Assembly: GCA_003342895.1 (NCBI GenBank)
Contig: PTFA01000317.1
Location: forward strand, 470,467-534,466
Length of the DNA stretch: 64,000 nt
DNA from: Casuarius casuarius
Lineage: Eukaryota; Chordata; Aves; Casuariiformes; Casuariidae
Direction of reading: 5' to 3'
Every line of letters begins with the position of its first letter. Position 1 is the first letter of the stretch. Position numbers and translations under genes: made by a program. This document shows positions 12,018 through 21,440 of the stretch, in pieces. The notes beneath the pieces were generated by a model that did not search any database, was not told the DNA's origin, and saw nothing but the letters and a program-made list of their open reading frames with translations.

Positions 12018-12670
12018 AGCTGTAGAGGGGTCTGTCTTTCTGGGGTGAGCAGCGTGGGGACAGGGGGGCAAGCGGCATGGTGCAGGGCTGTGTGTGAGGA
12101 GGAGGAGGAGGAAGGCACTGCCAGGCATCCTGGTTGCACAGCTATCAGGGGGAGGAGGGTGCCACTCGCCCCTGCTGCGGGGAGCAGGGGGAAGACCTGT
12201 TCCCCGGGGACAGGCACAGTCCTGGGAGATCCCTGACTGACAGGGACTTGCCAGGGGGACCATGACAGGCAGAGCCACGAAAGTCAGGCTGCTGCTGGCA
12301 GAAGGGTGAGATCAGTAGGGTCCAGGAAGCAAATACCCCCTGAGCACAGTGCAGCTCTCCGCAGCAGTGTGCACATGGGCAGGGGGCTCTGGCCACCGAA
12401 CCAGGGGAGGTCAGAGCTGGTTAGGGCAGCACAGGACCTCACGGCTTCTTCCAGACTCAGAGTCCATCAGGGGGTCGATGATGAGCCCAATGGGCATGGG
12501 GAGCCCGTGAGGAGCCGGGTGCCCCTGGTGCTGTGAGCCTTGTCCCCTGGCTGCCCCATGCTGCAGCACCTCGTAGCGTGGCACCTCGCTCGCCCCGTGG
12601 TCTCCAAGCCACGCCGCGGTGGCCCTCGCACCAGCGCTCTCTTTCCCTTTCCCTGCTCCAGAGCACCAAA

Positions 12671-13797
12671 ATGGGGCAGAGCTTTCAGGAGCAGCTCGGT
12701 CTGGCCCTCACCCTCCTACTCCTTTCTCTGGGGGCTGCGGTGACCGGAGACGCCAATCACAACTGCTATGGGGCTCCGGGCATGCCGGGCATGCCAGGCA
12801 TGCCAGGCAAGGATGGCCGGGATGGGCTGAAGGGAGCCAAAGGCGAGCCAGGTGAGTGAGCAAGGAGGGGAACCATGGGGCCTGCTGAAGTGGGGGGCTG
12901 TTGCATCTGCTGTGGCCTGTCTGCCTCCATCACTGCATCCATGGAGAGCAGCTTCCCTGCAGCAGGATCTGTGATGGGGAGAAGCTTTGTCCAGGGCAGT
13001 TTGGACAGGGCAGCCAGAAACCCCAAGCTGCTCTGCTAGTCCGGAGCATGGATGCTTTCCCTGGGCCTGTCTGCGGGGCCTCAGGAACCGCTCGGCGTTG
13101 CCAGCAGTTCTGCAAGCAGGGCAGGAGGAGAGGAGGCTGGAGGGAGGAACAACTCCCTGTCTCAGAGAAGGGGGTGGAGGGGCCTTTCCCCACAGCCTGC
13201 CATGCTGACTGACTCCTCTTCGCCCCCCACCACCCCGCAGGCATCCCAGCCGTTGCTGCTAGTCACGGGCCCAAAGGCATGAAAGGGGAACCGGGCAGCC
13301 CTGGCTCGCCAGGCAAGACCGGCCCTGTCGGTCCCCCTGGTCCTCGTGGAGACCCGGGAGCCATGGGCACTGCCGGAGATCCGGGTGCAGCCGGCGGCTA
13401 CAAGCAGAAGCACCAGTCAGCATTTTCGGTGACGAGGCAGACCAGCGTACACCCGCTGAAGGACGTCCCCGTGGTGTTCAACCGTGCCATCACCAACACA
13501 AACAACGACTACAACACCACCACGGGCATATTCACGTGCAGGCTCTCCGGCCTCTACTACTTTGTCTTCCACGCTTCGCAGACGGCCAACCTCTGCGTCC
13601 TGCTGTACAAGAACAGGAGTAAGGTGGCCAGCTTCTGTGACCACAAGACCAATACGGTGCAGGTCACCTCAGGTGGGATCCTCCTCCGCCTGGAAGCTGG
13701 AAACGACATCTGGCTGGGGGTGAACGATTACAACGGCATGGTGGGCATCAGCGGCTCTAACAGCGTCTTCTCAGGATTCCTGCTCTTCCCGGACTAG
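12671..13797 (+). CDS. C1QC: Complement C1q subcomponent C chain (two coding exons)
   Basis: Join of 12671-12851 and 13241-13797, 245 residues, the same length as human C1QC. The C chain forms C-C disulfide dimers, each joining two A-B-C triple helices in C1q. Seen here: a signal peptide of about 25-28 residues with a long Leu core; Cys32 in NHNCYG, the C-C disulfide position; collagen from Gly34 to about Gly113 with the break [10 protein letters not shown] (61-70); then a C1q domain with [33 protein letters not shown] and the terminal [12 protein letters not shown], all strongly C-chain-like. The 389-base intron is phase 1 and splits Gly61. The acceptor at 12660-12661 places the ATG nine bases into the exon. 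Three tandem GMP triplets lie at 37-45. Sequons NTT at 152 and NRS at 185 are absent from human C1QC. Lies 2.1 kb downstream of C1QA. Confidence 0.97.
12852..13240 (+). other. C1QC: C1QC coding intron
   Basis: Phase-1 intron from gtgagtgagc to the acceptor caccccgcag, inside the glycine-61 codon. Nothing else recognisable in it. Confidence 0.9.
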
Positions 13798-14275
13798 AGG
13801 ACGGACAGATCCCACCCTAGCACGCTGAGCTCCTCTCCCTGCCATGCAAATGCTCACTGTCAGGCCTTTGCTAACGCCTCACCATTGCAAAGTTTGTCTG
13901 CTGGGTTGGAAGACCCAGTGAGGGTGTCAGCCCCAGCAGCTGACCGCAATACCTGGGTGGGGACCAAGTGGGCTGAATATTGAGAACAATATATCTGGCT
14001 ACATCTGTGCCCAGAGGGACACTGCCCAGCTCCTGAGGACCTGCTGGCGTTGCCGTGTGCAGCATAACACACAGGTCACTCACCTTCCGCCCTGATAACC
14101 CCACGTTTCCTTCTGCTGCCCAGACCCAGGGGCCAAAGGTGTGTCCGTGTCTCGCCTTCCCACATGAGTTGTATCAGGGACGGGCACAAGCCAAGTGGCC
14201 TGGAGCAGGCTTGCAGCAGGCGCTTTGCCCTTACCTGGCTGTGGAAAGAGTCAATAAACTTTGCCCCGGTGTGCC
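13798..14275 (+). other. C1QC: C1QC 3' untranslated region with poly(A) signal
   Basis: Starts after the TAG at 13795-13797. The AATAAA at 14253-14258 is followed by a GT-rich cggtgtgcctgg segment, consistent with cleavage around 14270-14280. Confidence 0.7.
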
Positions 14276-15525
14276 TGGACCAGCGTCATTTTTTTCCTTC
14301 GTACTTGGCTTTCTGCAGGCAAAGCCCATGCATTACCGGATGGATGTGGTGTGCAACACGTGCATGTGCATGTGAGCGAATGAGAGAAATCCGGGTGTCC
14401 TTGAGCCCTTGCTGGCCAGGCCATCCTCAGCTTCAGCGAGTGACAGACACTGTGCATAACCCCAGTTTTGCTCTGCTGGGGTGGAGGGTAGGAGCCACAG
14501 CTGCACTGATCGCAGGAAGGGCACGATTCCTGTGACCACACACGGTCCCAGCCTGTGGGGTACCCAAGGCTCTTCGTGGCAGGGGTGCTGCAATCCCCCT
14601 TCCTGCCCAAGTGCATGCACTTTGGTTACAGAGGGCCACAAACCACACAGCAAAACACACAGCCAGGCCTCGGGCAACTGGGACATCCCCAGTCTCACCA
14701 GTGACCACCCCAGTGATTTCAGAGCGCATCTGAAGGGCTCCACCACCCCAGATGGTGCAGTGCAGGCACCAGGGACTTATTGGGGGACAGACTCTTTGCT
14801 GCCAGCTCAGAACAAGTGGTGAAAGGGTGTCTGGGGGGGTAATATGGGGTTAGCAGGAGCTCAGCACTGGAAGCACAGATGCGGAGACAGGATCTAGCCT
14901 CAGGCCAAACCTGAGAAGCTTTTGCAAGGGAGAGCAGGGTTTCCACAACATCCAAGTGGAGGGTGCTCAGCTCTTGGCTAATGGTTATGGCCTTGGGAGA
15001 TGGCTCTTCTTCGGTGTCTTGAGTTGTCACCCTCAGTGACCATCCAGTGCTGCAGTGAGCTGCCCAGGAAAGAGATATGAGCCACATCCGAAGACCTGGC
15101 TCGCCTCTGCCATGTGCAGCAGGACACCAGTTAGCAGCCCCACCATAGCAGGCCTGAACAGGACTGGCCTGGATTTATGCAGGTGCCACATGGACAAAGA
15201 CAGGGACCTCTTGAAGGACTACCCAGAATTTGCCTTGACCTCATGGCAGCATTCGCCATAGCAAGCGTGATATTAGACAGGGCCCTGAAGCACCGTATGC
15301 CTGAAGGGCACCAGGGTGTTGTCCGAGATCTTCATGTTCTGCTGAGCTGGTGGATAGCACTTGTAGGGGATATGAAAGTGCCAGTGAAGAAAGCTAAAGA
15401 TAAAAAAAAAAGGGATGTGGCCAGATCCTTTCACAATACTTTGCATCAAACTTCTGCTTCCCTCCGGGGCCATTCCCAAGCAGGACTCTGCTGTGTCCTG
15501 TTCCATTTCCCGGTTCGTGCCACAA
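14276..15525. other. C1QC-C1QB intergenic sequence
   Basis: No gene or recognised repeat. A short poly-A run is present near 15405. Presumably includes regulatory DNA for C1QB. Confidence 0.4.
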
Positions 15526-15590
15526 GAAGCTCAAGGTAAGAGCGAACCGCTGGTAGGACTGAGACCCAGCTCCCTCCCGCAGGTAAGAAC
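15526..15590 (+). other. C1QB: Two candidate splice donors for the C1QB 5' non-coding exon
   Basis: CAAG|GTAAGAG (cut after 15535) and CAG|GTAAGAA (cut after 15582) lie 47 bases apart and about 1.05 kb upstream of the C1QB acceptor. Either could end the expected non-coding exon 1. The second is preceded by a pyrimidine tract ending in cag, so it also resembles an acceptor. Confidence 0.3.
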
Positions 15591-16610
15591 GCAGCGGGGA
15601 CCTGGCAGCGCTAGGATGACAGTCATGCCCTGCGTAGGGCTCCTGAAGGGAGCAAACCAGCCGCTGGCACTTTGCGGTGGCCTGGGACAGAAGAGAAAGG
15701 GGGCTGCTGGAGCTGGGGGTGATGGAGATGCTTGCCCGGGACCCCAGCCCTTTGCACCCCACTGAGAAGAAGGGGAGAGGGAAAGGGAAGATAAGAAAGG
15801 CCCAGAGGAGCCCAGACCAGGAGCCTGGGGAAGCAGCTAAGCTGTAGGACGCAGGTAGGGCAATAGGACCACAGGGACTGGAGGCCGATTTGACTGTCTC
15901 CATAAGGCTGGTGAGATGTAGAAATGCTCCTGGGATGTAGAAGACCTGTGGCAGGACACAACCTGGAGCCCGCAGGGGCTGGGAGGGGAGGTTTGGGGAT
16001 ATCTTTTCTATCTGTGGAGACTAAAGCTGGTTCTCTGATATGCTAGTGGAAAGCGAGACATATCCCCTTGCCGATGGTGAAGCTGCTCTGGCTTGGAGAA
16101 GGATTTGGCCCTACGCGTTATGGTCCTGGGATGGGTTGGAGAATTTCTGCTCTCAGGGAGCCCTGGGAAGTCAGAGCAGGGTCCTGCAGCGCATGTGCGT
16201 GCTGCCCTTCCTCCGGCAGCCCAGCTGCAGCCAGCGCAGCCTCCTGCTTCCCTGCTGCTCTCTGCACAGCGGCAGCACAGCCAAGCTGGACGGGAGGCCT
16301 CTGGGACAGGCTAAGCTGTCCCCTAATATTCATGCAGCTGAAGCTCTGGGCACTTGCATGCTGCAATATAAGAGCTGGAAGAGACTGGTCCCTCCCTAGG
16401 GCAAAAGCTTCCCCATGCTCAAAGGGGTGGGTCCCTCCAAGGCCAGGATCAGGGTGGATTTGGCTCCATAGCAAGATGTTTTCCCTCCCTGACGGGATTA
16501 ACCAGAGTTGCTTCTAGGCTTTGCTCTCCAGAGCTGTGTAGAGCGACTGCTCCATCCCTCCCACTGCCTGAGGAGCTGTAGCCCTGCAGTGTCTTTCTAT
16601 GCCCCCGCAG
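15591..16610 (+). other. C1QB: Putative C1QB intron 1
   Basis: Non-coding; ends at the acceptor gcccccgcag (16601-16610). No repeat recognised. The ORFs in it have no family features. Confidence 0.35.
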
Positions 16611-16620
16611 GGAAAACGAG

Positions 16621-17754
16621 ATGCGGGCGGTGGGGGTGATGCTGGTCTGCCTGGCTGGAGGGCAGCTCGCAAGTGCCACACTCTGCAAGACCTACGGCAC
16701 CATCCCCGGCATCCCCGGGGCACCAGGCCAGCCTGGCAGCAACGGCATAGATGGGGAGAACGGCGAAAAGGGGGAGCGAGGTAAGGAGGAGGCTGTGGGT
16801 GGGGAAAACATCGTTCTACTAAGGGCAAGAACAGGCAAAAGGCAGTGCGAGGCCTGGGAAACCAATCCAACAGGGATCACTGTCCACCAGGACCTGAGGT
16901 GTCACCAGGTGTAAGTGACAGTCAGGGACAAGAGGGACCAGACAGGCTGGAGCAGCAGGAAGAAAACACACTAAGAAATCTGGGAGGGAGGGCACAGAGA
17001 TCAGAAAGCAGGGGGAGTCACGTGTGTCGGGCGGGCAGGGGTCTCGGCTGACCCCCACTCCTGCAGTTTCCTTCCCCGTGCCCCCTCTGCAGCCCTGCAC
17101 TGTGTGAGGCTGTGGGGTCACAGCACTCAGCCACGCTGGCTCAGCTGCAACCGTAAAGACTGTTCCTCCTCTTTTCTAGGTCCCCCTGGCAACGTGGAGG
17201 ATGAAGAAGAGATTGGGGAGAAGGGAGAGCCAGGGGCACCAGGGTACCCTGGGAAGTTTGGCCCCAAGGGCCCCATGGGTCCGAAGGGACTTCCGGGCCC
17301 CATGGGTCCCCCCGGGCCCCAGGGAGACTCCGGTGACTACAAGGCCACCCTGAAGTCCGCCTTCTCGGCTGCCAGGATGATTAGCATCCTGCCACGCCGA
17401 GAGCAGCCCATCCGCTTCGACCGCATCATTACCAACGAGAACAGCCACTACGAGAACCGGTACGGCCGCTTCACCTGCCGGATCCCGGGCATCTACTACT
17501 TCACCTACCACGTCACATCCAAAGGCAACCTGTGCATCAACATAAAGAAAGGCCGGGGTGGCAGCAAGGGCGAGAAGGTAGTGACTTTCTGTGACTTCGT
17601 GCAAAACAGCTACCAGGTCACCACGGGTGGTGTGGTGCTCAAGATGGCAGCGGAAGAGTCCGTCTGGCTGGAGCCGACAGAGAAGAACTCCGTCATAGGC
17701 ATCGAAGGGGCCGACAGCATCTTCTCTGGCTTCCTGATCTTCCCCGAGGCTTAG
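16621..17754 (+). CDS. C1QB: Complement C1q subcomponent B chain (two coding exons)
   Basis: Join of 16621-16780 and 17180-17754, giving 244 residues (human 251-253). The B chain pairs with A in C1q, and its head carries arginines important for IgG binding. Seen here: a short signal peptide (about 1-19); interchain Cys22; collagen from about Gly30 to Gly105; an unusual acidic break [10 protein letters not shown] at 57-66; then a C1q domain beginning [13 protein letters not shown] with paired arginines 126-127 in [28 protein letters not shown] and the terminal [23 protein letters not shown] and DYKAT are B-chain signatures shared with human. The 399-base intron is phase 1 and splits Gly54. The first ATG ten bases after the acceptor was chosen. 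No N-glycosylation sequon is seen. Lies 2.8 kb downstream of C1QC. Confidence 0.97.
16781..17179 (+). other. C1QB: C1QB coding intron
   Basis: Phase-1 intron from gtaaggagga to the acceptor cttttctag, within the glycine-54 codon. Nothing else recognised. Confidence 0.9.
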
Positions 17755-18315
17755 CCTGCTGCAGACACCACCTGGACCCCCTCTGCAGCCCCTTTCCTGC
17801 TACTGGCCCTAACCCAGGATTTGCTTCTGCTTCTCCACCTCAGAGCCTGGTCCTGGAGCTTTCCCAGCTCCTGGGTACCGTTAGGGAGGAGGGACGGGAG
17901 AGCAGCCTTCAAAATCGCACAGCACACCCAAGTCTGCTGGCCCAAAGACTGAAGCAGGAATGGCCGGGCCAAGGGCAGCGAGGAGCGACCACGTCGAATG
18001 TTTGGGTGAGAAACAAGCAGTCTGCCTCCCGTGACACGGCAGGATGCCTGCCTGGGCCGTTCGCAGCACGTGCAGTGGGATCGCAGACCTGTGCTTTTCC
18101 CAGGCCAGGAGACGCTGGATAAAGCTAAGCCTGGCAGCTCTGCTGCAGCCTGGACGCTTTGATACCCAGCCCACCTGAAGAACATGCAGATGGCCAGGCC
18201 ACCCCCAGCACTCCCCAGGACACTGCTTCTTGCACATCAGGGGCAGACCAGGCTCACTAGCACCTCATCACTGCTGAGCGGAGCCAGTCAATAAATGCAA
18301 TTTGTGCTACAAACC
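17755..18315 (+). other. C1QB: C1QB 3' untranslated region with poly(A) signal
   Basis: Begins after the TAG at 17752-17754. The AATAAA at 18290-18295 in cagtcaataaatgc is the likely signal. Confidence 0.65.
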
Positions 18316-19675
18316 ACGCTGAGTAAACGCATCTCCTTATAGAGCCACCCAGAGAAAGTCCCAGCCCAGGGTTAGCAAAAAAAGAGAGGAAGTCCAGTCT
18401 CTAGCAGCGGGAACACAGTGGGAAAACCGGGGACACTGGGTACTGGGAGTGTATGGGGAGCCACTGGAGATGGTGATGTGCTATAGAGCCTGGTAGGATC
18501 AGGGGACACCACATCTGTCGTAGCCCTTGGAGGGGGGGGTGACAACAACCTCCCCAGAATCTCGTCAGAGACTTGCTTAAGGCAAGATGAACCACGTGTA
18601 GCTGGGGAAGTCAAAGCCTGCTGCCATGGTTGAATAAACCCTCCCTGAGTCCCTCCAAAGCCCATCAGCCCCATTCCTGATGAGAGGACAAATGCATCCG
18701 ATGGGGACGATGGTTTCAGAGCACATCCGCAGCCTGGCTATGGACCCTAGCCCGAAAGGCACCTATATGCAGGTACACCTGACTCCTCCGGTAGGGCTGT
18801 ACAGCCCCATAGCTGCTAGCCCCTAATGCAGCTGGTCCTATAGAGCGGTCCTATAGCCACAGTAAAGGATCAAAAAATGCAAACCCTATAGCTCAGCGAT
18901 CTCCCCTCCAGAGATGGCTTTATCACCAGCAGAGCTGACAGTCCCAAGGGCCTCTAGATGTACTAGGGCTAAGGACCCCAAGGACATCCTTCCCCTGGGG
19001 CAGGTGACAACCCAGGGCTGTACCTCTAAATGCAACAGCAGGTTGCCTACAGCCCCCAGCCCGGCCACGGCAGGCAGTACCAAGAGCTGTGGGCTCCCGT
19101 TTTTGTCCAGGACGGTTTACCGGCAGATGGCACTGGAGACTGAATCAGCCCACACCTCGCAATCTGGACCGTCCTGGTCCCGCAGGCTGGGAGGCCAAAA
19201 GCTTGCAGGGACTGGGCAGAAGTGTGGGGCTCAGCTCTGCCTTGCCTATAGGGTCTGGGAGGAGGCTTCAAGGCACTGGTCAGGATTAATGCTGCTTCTT
19301 GCAGCCCTGCGCTAATGCCTGGTCCTCACCACCTCTCTGCTTGGTCCTTCCCCCAGCCAAGTCTGTGGCTCTTGTCCCTAAGTGTCCAGCCACGCCATCC
19401 CCAGACCTCCGCTTCCTATCACAAACTTGGGGCAGAGACATTCAGCATTGCAGCCTAAAGCTGCCCACTGTCAGGCATGTCTGCTGCAGGAGCACCGGGC
19501 TGCTTTTAAAACGTGGCTGCAATGCGCGTGACCAGTTCTGCAGCTGAAAACTCAGCATCCCAACTAGACACAGCCCTGCACGTTTGGGGCAGGCACCTGC
19601 AGGGAAGGTGGAGATAAAGAATAAGTAGGTACTTGACCTCCAAAGTACAGTCGTGGTAGTGTATGCCATTGAAGT
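18316..19675. other. Intergenic sequence downstream of C1QB
   Basis: No gene seen. Around 18760-18900 the word cctatag recurs (for example ggtcctatag twice near 18833-18855), a weak local repeat of unknown origin. Confidence 0.4.
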
Positions 19676-19679
19676 CTCT

Positions 19680-19936
19680 TGAACCCTCAGCAAGTCTGCA
19701 GATGACACCAGACTGAGGAGCAGTCAATGCACGGGAGGACAGGGCTGTCATTCAAAAGGACCCTGACAGGCTGGAGAAACAAGCTGTCAGGAACCTACTG
19801 ACATTTAATAGAGACAAACGTAAAGTCCATCTTTCCTGGGGTAACCCAATGTAACAGGACAGGCTGGAGGCAGAAAGCGGTTTTGCAGGGAGGGACCTGG
19901 GATCCTGGTGGACAGCAAGTTGAAAATGAAGCTTTC
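19680..19936 (+). repeat. CR1 LINE fragment, 3' part of reverse transcriptase region
   Basis: In sense orientation, caagtctgcagatgacacc followed by agaaacaagctgtcaggaacc and ggatcctggtggacagcaag matches the remembered avian CR1 'gcaagtttgctgatgacacc ... ctggagaa ... aggaacct ... ggtcctggtggac' stretch. The frame is broken by many changes, so this is an old inactive copy. Confidence 0.75.
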
Positions 19937-20008
19937 TGTGGTTCTAACTGATATAATCTATCTGGACTTTTCGAAAGGTCTTTGTCAGGGCACCTCAGCA
20001 AAGGGAGA
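19937..20008 (+). repeat. CR1 LINE fragment, earlier part of reverse transcriptase region
   Basis: ataatctatctggacttt followed by tcgaaagg encodes the CR1 reverse-transcriptase motif IIYLDFSKG. In an intact element this motif lies upstream of the segment that precedes it here, so this is a separate or rearranged piece. Confidence 0.65.
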
Positions 20009-20855
20009 TATTTTTCTTTCTAAAACTAATGTCTGATCTAACATCAGCAGCAGTCAAATGGTTTCTTAAGCTCTTGACTGTACCCAGAGAGGGTCGGAGG
20101 GCATTGCAGATGCCAAGTGTCTTTAAAATGCAGCTGTCTCTGTTTATGCAGTTGAAAAACAGAACAGCACAGGAGAATTCTTCCTCCATGGGTCTCAGAC
20201 AGCACCAGTGCCTGGCTGTCAGCAATTCTGCCCTGGGAATTAACTCCAGAGGAGGAGAGAGCATGCTGTCTGCTCCTCTGAAACTGCCACTACATGGACC
20301 ACGGAGCAGCACATCCCTCACATACCCAAAACCGCGTACGCACTGAGAAAAGAGGTCCAGAGGGCCGTGAGCAGCTCAGTCCAGTTGTCTTTGCAATAAC
20401 ACTGTTAAATTCTTCCACCCCCTTTCGGTGTGGGCAGCAGCTCTGTGACCTTGCAGGAAGACCTAAAGCCACGGGCCTCCAAAACAGAGGTGTCACCCCT
20501 GGGCAGCTGGAGAAGACACCCTCCTCCCAATTTATTAAATGCTCACTGAGGCAGGAGCTGAAGCATGGGTGCCCCTCTCCCATGGGACCATCCACAAGAC
20601 GAGTCATCTGCAGGATCTTCAGTAGTGCCCAGGGTCACAGTAAAAGAAAATAAGACTGTTTGGACCAGTTGGTCCAAAGCTCCATAGAAGCAAAGACATT
20701 AAACATTCATAGAGAGCTGATAGGATTTAAAATAAAATCTTCCTATTTCAAGGCACACAGCAACGGGGATCAGCAAGAATACCACAGGGTGTTTTTTCCT
20801 GCATCATCTTGTTGGGGTTTGGGGGGTTTTCTCTGTGCTGAAGCTCCAGCCCAGG
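20009..20855. other. Intergenic sequence, nothing recognised
   Basis: May contain further decayed CR1 sequence immediately after 20008, but no motif is clear. No gene features. Confidence 0.4.
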
Positions 20856-20859
20856 CCGC

Positions 20860-21180
20860 AGGCAGGAGCTGATGCGATGCAGTGTGCTAAGTGCCTATCA
20901 ATATTCATGGAAAGTGAAGCTTAACCGGAGAGATCAAAGCACATTGCAGAGGGTGTATTTAGTGTGGGAGTCACGGTCATGCTGTTTGTCAGCAAGATTG
21001 ACCCAGGGGTGTTGGTTCTGCGCTCTGGTCAGGTGTCTAATATCACTCTCAAATGCAGCGGCACTTTCAAAGGTGTTGATCCGTTTGCAGGATTTGCATT
21101 GTCCCCGGTTAATCCCGGATAGCTCCCAATGGAGGAGCAGCCACGGCAGCACGTGATGTGCACAGCCAAACAAAGACGGC
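20860..21180. promoter_or_regulatory. Candidate conserved non-coding element
   Basis: Dense mix of factor-like words (ATCAATATTCATGG, octamer-like GGATTTGCATTG, GGTTAATCCCGG bicoid-like) with no coding potential and no repeat similarity. Enhancer function is inference. Confidence 0.22.
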
Positions 21181-21367
21181 ACGAGGGGTCGGCTCTCCGA
21201 GAGAACCCCGACCCTGACCGTGCTCCTGCAGTCTCCTCGCTGGCCCCCACACCGTTTGCATGGATATATGCTAGGAATAACCGTTCTCCCCAGCTGTCCT
21301 GTTAAGTTCTTTTTCCTAAACCACGTCCGGTTCATCTTGGTCCTTGCTAGCAACATCCTACATCTAC

Positions 21368-21440
21368 AGAAATGCTGGCTGGAAGGGACTGCTGGAGGTC
21401 GCGTGGTCCAATCTCTCCTGCAAACTCTTGTCTGCTTCCC
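21368..21440 (-). repeat. CR1 LINE 3' end fragment
   Basis: gctggctggaagggactgct followed by ggaggtc and tggtccaa matches the reverse complement of the CR1 3' terminus (consensus 'ggttggaagggacctctggaggtcatctggtccaac'). Confidence 0.6.
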
